This document shows, in pieces, positions 15,422-23,469 of a stretch of DNA of 64,000 nt. The stretch spans positions 2,361,976 to 2,425,975 of the forward strand of contig NZ_CP141212.1 in NCBI RefSeq assembly GCF_035610345.1. Direction: 5' to 3'. Each line of letters opens with the position of its first letter. Positions within the stretch are counted from its first letter, which is position 1. The position numbers and the translations under genes were made by a program. This DNA comes from Sinorhizobium meliloti (GTDB lineage: Bacteria > Pseudomonadota > Alphaproteobacteria > Rhizobiales > Rhizobiaceae). Below the pieces are notes generated by a model. It was given only the letters and a program-made list of their open reading frames with translations. It was not told where the DNA came from and ran no database searches.

Positions 15422-15649
15422 AAATGAAATAAGCCGCGGCGGGCGGCCTGAACCTCAGCAGGCCTCGAACCAGGGACTATTGCCGTCAAGTTCTCGCATT
15501 GCGATGCCGATGAACACTGGCCCCCCGGCAAACGCTCCTCTATGTTTCAATCCCGGGTCGTGAAACGATCGACGAAGCTGAAGTCGTGGAATGCTTGCAC
15601 CCAGGCCGTTTGCGGTATGAAACTTCTCCGAAAAGAGGGCTGTTTCGGA

Positions 15650-16636
15650 ATGGAAGGAATTCTCCAGCAGGTACCGCCCCCCTGGCACCGTATCGAGATA
15701 TCGCAAGTCGAAGACCTGTCCGATGCCGTGCATGGTGCCGGAATGGAAGCTACACAGATGGCGCGTGGCAAGCTGTCAGGGAGCCTCATTTTTTCCGAGC
15801 AGGATGGCGTGACCTACAGCGGTGGCTTTATAGAAGGCCGCGTGGCGCTTCGCGGACCTCTCTCCCCGGACACGCTTTCTTTGGGGCTTGGCCTCTGGCT
15901 TCCCGGATCATCCTGGCACTCGTTTACCGAGGTCAAAACTGGAGACGTGGCCATATATCATGGAGGGGACGAACACGATTCTCTCTACGCGCCGGGCTCC
16001 ATGTACGCCGTAGCGACGATTTCCGCCGATCAGCTCGAGCAGGAAGCCGGAAAAAACGGAATGGTTCTGGACAGGGCTGCGCTGGGCGGAACTGGGATCC
16101 ACAATCGATCGATGACGCCGGAGGTGGTAACGGCGCTTGCGGCGGAATTTAGCCGCATCCACACGGGCAACCCCGCACGGCCCGGTCTCGGGAAGATGCT
16201 GCTGAGAGCGCTCATCAATCATCTTGGTCGCCCCCCTTACAACCACGGACGCCGGGCCAACACACATCTTCATGCGAGGATCGTGGCGCGTGCCAGAGCC
16301 TACATAGTCGAACACCTTTCTGAGCCGATAGCCCTTGATGACATCGCCGCTGCCGCCTTCGCCTCGCGTCGTACGCTCTACCGCGCGTTCGCGGACATCC
16401 TCGACGACACTCCCCAAACATACGTCCGGCGTCTAAGGCTGCACAGAATAAGACGGGGCCTCGCGACTGATCGGGAACGAGCGTGCACCATCGCGGTCGT
16501 GGCAAATGAGTGGGGCATCAGCGAACTCGGCAGATTGGCGGGATGGTATCGCGAATTGTTCGGGGAACTGCCGAGCGAAACATTAGCAGCGTTCAAGCAG
16601 TCCGAGTCCGCACAGGAAGGCTCGACAGCCCACTAG
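15650..16636 (+). CDS. AraC-family transcriptional regulator (paralog 1)
   Basis: A 328-residue AraC-type regulator. The start at 15650 (MEGILQQVPPPWHRIEIS) is preceded by GAGGG; an ATG at 15617 is an alternative. The N-terminal ~210 residues are a sensing domain (GAGMEATQMARGKLSGSLIF, GVTYSGGFIEGRVALRGPLS). The C-terminal ~100 residues carry two helix-turn-helix motifs (IALDDIAAAAFASRRTLYRA, then PQTYVRRLRLHRIRRGL and WGISELGRLAGWYRELFGE). It is a paralog of the next gene, with the same domain order and many identical positions. It probably controls the adjacent DUF1254 genes, since a 20-bp motif recurs downstream of both regulators. Confidence 0.9.
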   Translation: MEGILQQVPPPWHRIEISQVEDLSDAVHGAGMEATQMARGKLSGSLIFSEQDGVTYSGGFIEGRVALRGPLSPDTLSLGLGLWLPGSSWHSFTEVKTGDVAIYHGGDEHDSLYAPGSMYAVATISADQLEQEAGKNGMVLDRAALGGTGIHNRSMTPEVVTALAAEFSRIHTGNPARPGLGKMLLRALINHLGRPPYNHGRRANTHLHARIVARARAYIVEHLSEPIALDDIAAAAFASRRTLYRAFADILDDTPQTYVRRLRLHRIRRGLATDRERACTIAVVANEWGISELGRLAGWYRELFGELPSETLAAFKQSESAQEGSTAH

Positions 16637-16655
16637 ATTGGCAAAAGGCGCATAG
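16636..16655. promoter_or_regulatory. Repeated 20-bp motif, site 1 (candidate AraC site)
   Basis: GATTGGCAAAAGGCGCATAG begins within the stop codon of the first AraC gene and lies about 45-65 bases upstream of the second AraC gene. It matches the sequence at 17703-17722 at 18 of 20 positions. A TTGGC core followed by an A-run and CGCATAG, seen before each downstream gene, suggests a regulator-binding site. Confidence 0.55.
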
Positions 16656-16700
16656 AGGGAACGCTTCCTTCCTGCCATCCTCGTATTTTGGGGATGCAAA

Positions 16701-17702
16701 TTGGAGAGCGTGGTCCATGGCCATGTCGCAGCCTTGAAGAAGCTAAGCGGTGATCCGTTCCCGGACGCAAAGGCCGATCATTGGCAGCGCTTCCCGTTGC
16801 AAGACATCGAAGGCCTTCGAAATGCAGTACTGGGTGCCGACCTGGACGCAGTGCAAATGGCGGGGCGCAAGATCGGCGGCAGTCTCGCCTTCAGCACATA
16901 CGACGGCGTGATTCTCAGTTCGGGCTTTATCGCGGGGAATGCGATGGCGAGGGGTGTCCTGTCGGACGCTGCCGTCACCGTCGGAATTGTGCTCTCCCAG
17001 GTCGGTGGATTTCGAGTCTGTCTGCGACAGGCCCCGGAAGGAACGGTGGGTATTCTCCTTCCGGGTTGCGAGGTCGACGTCCTATGCGCACCAGGATCGA
17101 TGTATGTAACGGCAACTCTTGATCTGCGCCGGCTGGAGGATGGTCTTGGCCGCAGGTTTCTGCAATCCGCGGTTCATTCCAAGCCATTGGCCCAGGAAAA
17201 ACTCAAAGAGCTGAGAGAAGCGTTGCTCCGGGTGCACCTGGGAGAAGAAACAGAGGCCGGCGTCCACATAGGAAGCATGATGTTGCGGGCCGTAATTTCT
17301 CACTACGCAAACGATCGTGGGACGACCGCCGCAAGCCGGCCTTCGTCCTATGAAACCATCGTTCGACTGGCGCAACAATATATCGACCGGCATCTCGCAA
17401 GTCCTATATCGATAACCGATATCACGACGGCGTGCGGATCGTCCCGTCGCACCCTTTACCGCGCCTTTCTCGAGGTGCTGGGCGATACGCCCAACCACTA
17501 TCTGCGCAGGCTTCGGCTGCATAGAATTCGCCGCGATCTGATGGCTGTCGATCAACTGGCGACCATATCGGCAAGCGCCAAAAAGTGGGGCATTGCCGAA
17601 CACGGGCGCATGTCCGGCTGGTATCAGGAGCTTTTCGGCGAGAAGCCCAGCGCAACCGTAGCCGCACAATCCCTCCGCGCGATTTCACGGGCCTGGCTCT
17701 GA
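16701..17702 (+). CDS. AraC-family transcriptional regulator (paralog 2)
   Basis: A 333-residue AraC-type regulator as given from TTG 16701; GTG at 16710 with GGAG just before it is an equally good start, and no ATG suits. The sensing domain (ADLDAVQMAGRKIGGSLAFS, GVILSSGFIAGNAMARGVLS) and the double helix-turn-helix (ISITDITTACGSSRRTLYRA, then PNHYLRRLRLHRIRRDL and WGIAEHGRMSGWYQELFGE) align directly with paralog 1, so the pair arose by tandem duplication. The gene starts 64 bases after paralog 1 and precedes the DUF1254 genes by about 107 bases, with the repeated motif in between. Confidence 0.88.
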   Translation: MESVVHGHVAALKKLSGDPFPDAKADHWQRFPLQDIEGLRNAVLGADLDAVQMAGRKIGGSLAFSTYDGVILSSGFIAGNAMARGVLSDAAVTVGIVLSQVGGFRVCLRQAPEGTVGILLPGCEVDVLCAPGSMYVTATLDLRRLEDGLGRRFLQSAVHSKPLAQEKLKELREALLRVHLGEETEAGVHIGSMMLRAVISHYANDRGTTAASRPSSYETIVRLAQQYIDRHLASPISITDITTACGSSRRTLYRAFLEVLGDTPNHYLRRLRLHRIRRDLMAVDQLATISASAKKWGIAEHGRMSGWYQELFGEKPSATVAAQSLRAISRAWL

Positions 17703-17722
17703 GATTGGCAAAAAACGCATAG
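17703..17722. promoter_or_regulatory. Repeated 20-bp motif, site 2 (candidate AraC site)
   Basis: GATTGGCAAAAAACGCATAG begins at the stop of the second AraC gene and lies about 90-107 bases upstream of the first DUF1254 gene. It is the partner of the motif at 16636-16655. The position suits activation of the DUF1254 genes by one or both AraC regulators. Confidence 0.55.
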
Positions 17723-17809
17723 CCGCCTGCGGGCGCGGGGGTGCATATTCTGCCCGAAAATCCGGCATGTCGGCATTGGAACACCAACCACAGCAGAAGG
17801 CCGAGTATC

Positions 17810-19345
17810 ATGAAACGCACGACCGCATTTCCATCGATAGCCGCTGCATTCCTTGCGTTGGGACTGACCGGTTCGGCAGCGGCCGAAGAGGCACGCTTCG
17901 ATCGACTGGCCAACCTACCGTTCGAGCAGAACCGTCCCACGGCCGAGACTGCCAAGACACTGAAGGACGAGCTTCTCTTTCAGCAGGCGACCCAAGCCTA
18001 TATCTGGGCCTTACCGCTGATCAACACGCTGGGTATGAGGAGCGGAGCCGAGGACGTCTTTGGCACCGGCTACAACGTGATGCCCGTCTGGAAAGAGAGG
18101 CTTGACACCAAGACAATGGTGACGACGCCGAACTCCGACCTGATCTATGCGATGGCTTTCGTCGACATGGGCGATACGGGTCCGATCGTATTTGAGGCAC
18201 CTCCGAAACTTCAGGGCATCCTGCTTGACTTCTGGCAGCGGCCGATCCCGATGGACGGCGGCAAGTTTTTCGGCGACGTCGGCCTGCCCGGCCCCGATGC
18301 GGGCAAAGGCGGTACATTCGTCATCACGCCGCCTGGCTATGACGGACAGTTACCCAAAGATGCTTATATCTACCGCTCGGGCACCAATAACCTCTTCGTA
18401 TTCCTACGCGCATTCTACGACGATCCGGACAATCTCGAGCCCACCAACAAACTGGTGGAACAGGTCAAGCTCTATCCGCTGAACCTCCCCGAGAGCGAGC
18501 GCAAGCCGATGCAATTTCCGAATGCCTCCGGCGTGAACGCGAACATGCTGCCGCGTTCGGACATCTCAGCGTTCGAGCAGTTGAAGTGGCTGATCGACCG
18601 TGAAGGCCAGAATCTGGCGGGACCGGACGGTCTTGGTCTCCTCGCCAATGTCAGCCTGATCGCGAAGGAACCCTTCTCGCCCTCTCCGCAGACGCGGGCA
18701 ATCCTCAACACCGCAGCGGATGTCGGCTATAAGATGAGTCGCGCCATCGGCCTTAGCGAGGAGGTCGGCGGTAAGTCGCTCCTCGTCTGGCCAGATCGGC
18801 GCTGGACCAATCCGATAAACACCGCCGCCGAACCAGGACCGGAGAAGTCGATCGACCTATCCTGGGTAAACCGGGAACACGGCTTCACGGACATCGAGCA
18901 CCGGGCATGGATGTTCACGGATTACTATTCAATCAGCCCCGGTATGGTGTCGCTGACGCCGGGCCGCGGTGCCTTCTACGCAATCGCCTTCAATGATGCG
19001 GACCGCACGCCGCTGTCGGGGGACAATTCGTACAAGGTGACGCTGCCGCCTGATGTACCGGCCGAGTTGTTCTGGTCGCTGACGCTCTACGAGGCGGAGA
19101 ACGCATCGGGCCTTGCGACCGAGGAGCGGCGCTACCCGTCGCTCGGCTCTCGCGACAAACCGGTCGTCAATGCAGACGGCACGATCGACCTTTACATCGG
19201 GCCGAAGGCTCCCGAAGGCAAGGAAGCCAACTGGCTGGCGACGGCTCCCGGCCGAGGCTTCTTCGCCATCCTTCGGCTCTACGGTCCAGGCGAGCGCGCC
19301 GTCGACTATAGCTGGAAGCCGGGCGATTTCGAGAAGATCAAATGA
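17810..19345 (+). CDS. Exported DUF1254/DUF1214 protein (paralog 1)
   Basis: A 511-residue protein with a signal peptide (MKRTTAFPSIAAAFLALGLT, cleaved near AAAEE). The N-terminal half is DUF1254 (QQATQAYIWALPLINTLGM, TMVTTPNSDLIYAMAFVDM, GILLDFWQRPIPMDGG) and the C-terminal half DUF1214 (YYSISPGMVSLTPGRGAFY, NSYKVTLPPDVPAELFWSLT, LYIGPKAPEGKEANWLATAP, GRGFFAILRLYGP). The family is common in proteobacterial periplasms; no reaction is established. AGAAGG precedes the ATG at 17810; an upstream extension from 17741 is not signal-like. It forms a unit with the similar gene at 19460. Confidence 0.92.
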   Translation: MKRTTAFPSIAAAFLALGLTGSAAAEEARFDRLANLPFEQNRPTAETAKTLKDELLFQQATQAYIWALPLINTLGMRSGAEDVFGTGYNVMPVWKERLDTKTMVTTPNSDLIYAMAFVDMGDTGPIVFEAPPKLQGILLDFWQRPIPMDGGKFFGDVGLPGPDAGKGGTFVITPPGYDGQLPKDAYIYRSGTNNLFVFLRAFYDDPDNLEPTNKLVEQVKLYPLNLPESERKPMQFPNASGVNANMLPRSDISAFEQLKWLIDREGQNLAGPDGLGLLANVSLIAKEPFSPSPQTRAILNTAADVGYKMSRAIGLSEEVGGKSLLVWPDRRWTNPINTAAEPGPEKSIDLSWVNREHGFTDIEHRAWMFTDYYSISPGMVSLTPGRGAFYAIAFNDADRTPLSGDNSYKVTLPPDVPAELFWSLTLYEAENASGLATEERRYPSLGSRDKPVVNADGTIDLYIGPKAPEGKEANWLATAPGRGFFAILRLYGPGERAVDYSWKPGDFEKIK

Positions 19346-19459
19346 CAAAATCCCGTTCCAGGCGAGACGGCTGCCACGGCCGAGAATGCTAGCGAAATCA
19401 AAGTTCGGCGGGCCGATTGGCCGGCCCCAGACCGGAAACCAACCTGCAGGAGAACGATC

Positions 19460-20944
19460 ATGACCGTGCTTTCCAAAATTCTGACATCGGCTCTTTTGGG
19501 ATCGGCATTGTGCAGCGCATCGGCCGCATGGGCTGAGGAGGCGAACCCCTTCGAGGGCGATGCCGCAGTCAAAACCCGCATCGGCGAGTTGAACTTCCAG
19601 AGCGGATATCCATCCGCCGAGACGGTGAAAAAGCTGTATGACGAGATGGACTTCCAGCGCGCATCGCAAGCTTATCTCTGGGGCATCCCGGCGGTCGGTA
19701 TGAACGAATGGCGTCGCGCCCACTACAGCGTGTTCGGCGGCAAGAGCGGCGAGATGCTCACCTATCTGGACTTCGCCGAAAAATTGGGAATCCTGACGCC
19801 GAACTACACGACGCCTTACATCGCCACCTTTATCGACTTGAAGGAAACTGGTCCTTTCGTCGTCGAAGTGCCTCCGGGGTTGATCGCGGGCATGATCCTC
19901 GACCCGTGGCAGCGGGTGCTTGCCGATCTCGGCGTCGTCGGCCCCGACATGGGCAAGGGTGGAAAATACCTGATCATGCCGCCCGGATACGGACCGGTGG
20001 AGGCACCCGGCTATTTCGTGGTGCAGGCCACGAGCCGCGACGTCTTCGCCGGCTTCCGGCTGCTCGATGCCGACAAGGAAAAGGCGATCGCCGAGATGAT
20101 CCCGCAGATCAAGACCTACTCCTGGACTGTCGAAGGCACTGGCGAGCCGATGCCGGCACGCGCCGCCGGTGACAAGAAGTGGAGCCAGATGCCACCACGC
20201 GGCATGACCTACTGGGACAGTCTGAACGAAGTCATCCAGCGCAACCCCATCGACGAACGCGACCGGCTGATCCTGGCTCAATTGAAATTCCTCGGCCTCG
20301 AGAGAGGGCGGCCATTCAAGCCCGACGAAAGACAGAGCAAACTGCTCCAGGACGGGGTTCTGGTCGGCGAGGCGATGGCGAAGGCGAACACCACCGACAA
20401 AAGGGTGGAGCCTCCTTTCTGGGAGGGGACCAATTGGAAGCATGCTTTGGTCGTGGCGACCGATCAGAAGGCGAACACCTATGATCAGCTCGACGAGCGC
20501 GCCGCGTGGTTCTACGAGGCCGTCGTGATTTCGAAGGCGATGCTGACCCAGACTGTGGGCGTCGGACAGCGCTACATCGCGTCCTACAAGGACGCGGACG
20601 GGGCATGGCTCTCGGGCGAGAACACCTACAAACTTCATGTCCCGGCCAATCCGCCGGCAAAGAATTTCTGGTCGGTCACCGCCTACGACGAGGCGACGCG
20701 GCAGATGCCGGTCACCGAACAGGGACGGCCGGACATCTCATCGCGCAAGGAAGACATCGTCGCGAACGAGGACGGATCGGTGGACGTCTATTTCGGCCCG
20801 AAAGCCCCCGAAGGCAAGGAGGCGAACTGGGTGCAGACCAACCCCGGCAAGGGGTGGTTCGCCTACTTCCGCTTCTATGGCCCGACAGAGGCGTTCTTCG
20901 ACAAGTCCTGGGCGCTGCCCGACATTGAGAAGGTCAACCCGTAA
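19460..20944 (+). CDS. Exported DUF1254/DUF1214 protein (paralog 2)
   Basis: A 494-residue protein with a signal peptide (MTVLSKILTSALLGSALC, cleaved near AWAEE) and the same two-domain layout as the gene before it: FQRASQAYLWGIPAVGMNEW, LGILTPNYTTPYIATFIDL, GMILDPWQRVLADLG, then GVGQRYIASYKDADGAWLSG, VYFGPKAPEGKEANWVQTNP and GKGWFAYFRFYGP. A strong ribosome site (AGGAGA) precedes the ATG. The two DUF1254 proteins are clearly homologous but diverged, so they probably act on related but different targets. A hairpin at 20958-20993 follows the stop. Confidence 0.92.
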   Translation: MTVLSKILTSALLGSALCSASAAWAEEANPFEGDAAVKTRIGELNFQSGYPSAETVKKLYDEMDFQRASQAYLWGIPAVGMNEWRRAHYSVFGGKSGEMLTYLDFAEKLGILTPNYTTPYIATFIDLKETGPFVVEVPPGLIAGMILDPWQRVLADLGVVGPDMGKGGKYLIMPPGYGPVEAPGYFVVQATSRDVFAGFRLLDADKEKAIAEMIPQIKTYSWTVEGTGEPMPARAAGDKKWSQMPPRGMTYWDSLNEVIQRNPIDERDRLILAQLKFLGLERGRPFKPDERQSKLLQDGVLVGEAMAKANTTDKRVEPPFWEGTNWKHALVVATDQKANTYDQLDERAAWFYEAVVISKAMLTQTVGVGQRYIASYKDADGAWLSGENTYKLHVPANPPAKNFWSVTAYDEATRQMPVTEQGRPDISSRKEDIVANEDGSVDVYFGPKAPEGKEANWVQTNPGKGWFAYFRFYGPTEAFFDKSWALPDIEKVNP

Positions 20945-20957
20945 GTCGTGAACTGTC

Positions 20958-20993
20958 GCCCTTCCTGTTTGACGACCACCGTCCAGGAAGGGC
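20958..20993 (+). terminator. Terminator-like hairpin after DUF1254 unit
   Basis: GCCCTTCCTG and CAGGAAGGGC form a perfect 10-bp stem with a 16-base loop, directly after the stop of the second DUF1254 gene. There is no T-run, so it could instead be a 3' stabilising structure. Confidence 0.5.
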
Positions 20994-21109
20994 GCACGCG
21001 GTTGCAGCGCACCGAATTCTTTCGATACTGGAGAGACCAAGCGATCGGTTTGCAAAACCGTCCATAAGTGGTCGAACCCTTGTTTGGCCTGCTCAGCCAG
21101 GTGCTTGCA

Positions 21110-21388
21110 TCAATCGCTTTTGGGTACGAAACCGATTCCGAACCCGAACAATCGACCGATCTTTTCCAATGTTGCGAGCGTCGGGTTTGCCGTGCCGGCT
21201 TCGATCTCCGCGACTTGGCGTCTAGTAAGTGCAAGCATCTTTGCAAACTCGTCTTGCGTCATGCCAAAGCTTTTACGGATTTCCCCGACTGCGCCGGGTA
21301 TTCGCAGGTGGCCACTGCGCGCACGCTCTCCAAGGTTACGCCTGTTTTCCAGTATTTCTTCTTTAGTGGGTTTTCTCCAGCGAGCCAT
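21110..21388 (-). CDS. hipB: HipB-like XRE-family antitoxin/regulator
   Basis: A 92-residue helix-turn-helix protein. After a basic N-terminal arm (MARWRKPTKEEILENRRNLG) comes an XRE/Cro domain: VGEIRKSFGMTQDEFAKML, LTRRQVAEIEAGTANPTLAT, LEKIGRLFGFGIGFVP. HipB-type proteins bind an operator and neutralise the HipA kinase by direct contact. It lies 17 bases downstream of hipA, in the reverse of the classical hipB-hipA order, with AAGGA in the gap. The symbol is assigned by context and domain; as a lone gene it would only be called an XRE regulator. Confidence 0.8.
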   Translation of the reverse strand: MARWRKPTKEEILENRRNLGERARSGHLRIPGAVGEIRKSFGMTQDEFAKMLALTRRQVAEIEAGTANPTLATLEKIGRLFGFGIGFVPKSD

Positions 21389-21405
21389 TTAGCTGTCCTT
21401 CGGAA

Positions 21406-22728
21406 TCACTGGCACGCAGCCAGAACGCTGTCTGTGATCGCTGTGCAACGTCCCATCGCGCGTTCCAGAATGTCCGGAGACGCCCCAAGATCTTTCGCCA
21501 TTGTCGGCGACCGCCGCAGATGTTCGGCAAAGTCGCACAGCGCGGCCACAAGAGTCTTCTGCTCTGCAGGATCGGGCATCACCTCTGCGCAAATGCGCTT
21601 CCAATCGGGAAGGTGATCGCGACCACCGTCACGCATCATCGCCCATCGGGTGGAGCGAACGATCCCCTCTTTGGCGAGCCGCATTGGTGCGAAATCAAAG
21701 AGCGGAGACAGGCGGATCGTGCCGTCCTGGTGCTTGCTCAGGGCAGAGTTCCGGCCGTGATTGTCGGGATTGCCAAGCGCGAGGTTGGCGATATCGCGCT
21801 TCAGGTATTCGACAATGTCCGCGAAGGGATTGGCCGAATATTGGCGCAGAACGTCGATATAGGCCTCATGCGTGCCGACATGGCCGAAATCGGCAACGCC
21901 GATCGCGGATACCAGGCTTTCCTGGCCCAGCCGCACGATTCCGCCACCTTCTTTTTTCTTCCGGTCGAAACGGGGAATGATCAAGACGCCTTCGGCATAG
22001 GTAGATGGCTCACTGACATTCAGGCCGATCCCCTGAGCGATCGTCGAATAAAGGGCTTCGCCTTCGAGTATAAGGCTGTCCGCAGGCTCGTTGCTGCGTA
22101 CCAGCTTGACAATGACGTGGCGCACGGCCTCATCATCGGCCACGAAGCTGTCGGGATAATAGAGACCGTCATTCGCCTCGGTCATCGAGACCTTCGGCCA
22201 TTCGCCTTGCAGGCCGCTTGAGCCGGAGGCAAGCATTCCAAAGCGATCGGCGACTTCCATGAAGCGATCCGACCGCTCAAGGATTTCCGCCTCTGTCACC
22301 CCTTGACGCTCAACACCGCACAGCCGTTCCGTTTCGGCCTCGGCCGCTTCTTTGATCCGGATATTGCCAATGCCCCCAGTCGCCGATCGCAGAAGCAGCG
22401 GCAGATCGGAAGCGCGCGAGCCTTCCGCAAGACCCAGGTGCTCGGCAAGCTTTCGCCTTGGATGGCCCTGGGGCATAAGATCCAGGAGGAAGGGCGGCCA
22501 GCTGCGGCTGTATCGTGTTTCGAGGTCAACGGGATAACGGACCGACAAGGCGCGATGATCGTGGACCGTTTTTTCAGCCGCAAATTCCGCCGACGCCACG
22601 GTGACGAAATAGTCGAGATCGTAATCGACGATCGACGCGCCCTGGAAGCCGGCCGCGTCGTCCTTGAGTTCCAGGATCGCGGCATGATGCCACTCCCCAT
22701 CAAAATGGGTTTGGAGTGTTAGTTGCAT
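21406..22728 (-). CDS. hipA: HipA-like serine/threonine kinase toxin
   Basis: A 440-residue HipA-type protein. The N-terminal domain includes FVTVASAEFAAEKTVHDHRA and FLLDLMPQGHPRRKLAEHLG; the C-terminal kinase domain has VRHVIVKLVRSNE (ATP-contacting lysine), IIPRFDRKKK, the catalytic-loop equivalent LALGNPDNHGRNSALSK (conserved D, H and N) and the DFG-like LSPLFDFAPMRL. HipA toxins phosphorylate translation factors such as glutamyl-tRNA synthetase and induce dormancy; the target here is unknown. AAAGGG precedes the ATG. It heads a two-gene unit with hipB behind it, so toxin is translated before antitoxin, which is unusual. Palindromes at 22716-22793 are likely operators. Confidence 0.9.
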   Translation of the reverse strand: MQLTLQTHFDGEWHHAAILELKDDAAGFQGASIVDYDLDYFVTVASAEFAAEKTVHDHRALSVRYPVDLETRYSRSWPPFLLDLMPQGHPRRKLAEHLGLAEGSRASDLPLLLRSATGGIGNIRIKEAAEAETERLCGVERQGVTEAEILERSDRFMEVADRFGMLASGSSGLQGEWPKVSMTEANDGLYYPDSFVADDEAVRHVIVKLVRSNEPADSLILEGEALYSTIAQGIGLNVSEPSTYAEGVLIIPRFDRKKKEGGGIVRLGQESLVSAIGVADFGHVGTHEAYIDVLRQYSANPFADIVEYLKRDIANLALGNPDNHGRNSALSKHQDGTIRLSPLFDFAPMRLAKEGIVRSTRWAMMRDGGRDHLPDWKRICAEVMPDPAEQKTLVAALCDFAEHLRRSPTMAKDLGASPDILERAMGRCTAITDSVLAACQ

Positions 22729-22775
22729 TAAATGACCCTTTCAGTGGTTCAAATAATGCATTTTTCACAATATTC

Positions 22776-22793
22776 AACCCATTAAAGTGGGTT
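22776..22793. promoter_or_regulatory. Candidate HipB operator upstream of hipA
   Basis: AACCCA and TGGGTT are exact inverted arms around TTAAAG, 48 bases upstream of the hipA start in an AT-rich promoter region. A weaker related element (GACCC, AGTGG) lies nearer the start codon at about 22732-22748. HipB proteins bind such inverted repeats; binding is inferred. Confidence 0.5.
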
Positions 22794-23016
22794 TAATAAC
22801 TGCCGTTAGAAGTGACAGCTACCGAAGCGGTCATGAGCTTCTAATCCGGCTGACCATCTTCCGGCCACGCAACGCACTGCCGCAAGCGAACAGCATGAGG
22901 GCAGGCTCAGCACAGATGTCGACCAAGCATCAGAGTCGCTTCTCCCGTCAAACTCAATGAGCAAGACAGCTCCCATCGCCGCGAAGAAGATCATCCCGAA
23001 GTCGTATTGCTTTGAA

Positions 23017-23154
23017 AGGCTCCTCGCCGAGGCAGGTGCTACCGAACATCAGTTGATGGCGATCTTCGGGTGGTCCGATTCCAAGATGGCGCAGCACTAC
23101 ACCAAAGCCGCCCAATCCAAGCGGATTATCGATGCCGGTTTCGAGCGTCGCAAA
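23017..23154 (+). pseudogene. Tyrosine-recombinase (phage/ICE integrase) C-terminal remnant
   Basis: The frame encodes RLLAEAGATEHQLMAIFGWS followed by DSKMAQHYTKAAQSKRI, the characteristic last segment of tyrosine integrases, including the tyrosine in HYTK that corresponds to the nucleophile. The upstream catalytic domain is missing, and the flanking frame (from 22957) is unrelated. It points toward the 3' end of tRNA-Ile2 95 bases away, the normal position of an integrase that used this tRNA as its attachment site. Confidence 0.7.
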
Positions 23155-23248
23155 CCTACGTGGCCCGAAAAAATGTCCCACTTTCATCGAGCCGGAATTC
23201 AGGCAAGCAAGGAAAAGACGATGGAAAAACAACGTCCGAAGACAGAAA

Positions 23249-23324
23249 TGGTGGGCCCGGAGGGACTCGAACCCCCAACCAAGCGGTTATGAGCCGCCGG
23301 CTCTAACCATTGAGCTACAGGCCC
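23249..23324 (-). tRNA. tRNA-Ile2 (anticodon CAU, lysidine type)
   Basis: A full cloverleaf on the minus strand: acceptor GGGCCTG pairs with CGGGCCC, D-arm AGCTCAATGGTTAGAGC, anticodon loop CTCATAA giving CAU, T-arm GGGGGTTCGAGTCCCTC, discriminator A and an encoded CCA. The anticodon arm with CTCATAA and the CGCTTGGT variable region resemble E. coli ileX rather than elongator or initiator tRNA-Met, so the wobble C is expected to be converted to lysidine by TilS and the tRNA to read AUA. The element remnant on its 3' side marks it as a former integration site. Confidence 0.9.
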
Positions 23325-23469
23325 TGCCGTCGTCGCCGGCGGTTGCGGACCAATGGCAGTCCGCTGTGCAGGCTCTAGCGTAAAACCTTTTTGCCGACAA
23401 GCCATTGCCGCAATAGCTACACAATCGGTAAGCATGGAATCGAGGATAAACAACCGGAGAGAAACGTCC

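Noticed and set aside
18929..20638. A 569-codon open frame on the minus strand over both DUF1254 genes
   Set aside because: Antisense shadow; the sense strand encodes two homologous signal-peptide proteins.
23221..23306. Protein ending in VGPEGLEPPTKRL or GGTRTPNQAVMSRRL
   Set aside because: This is translation across the tRNA-Ile2 gene, a well-known annotation artefact.
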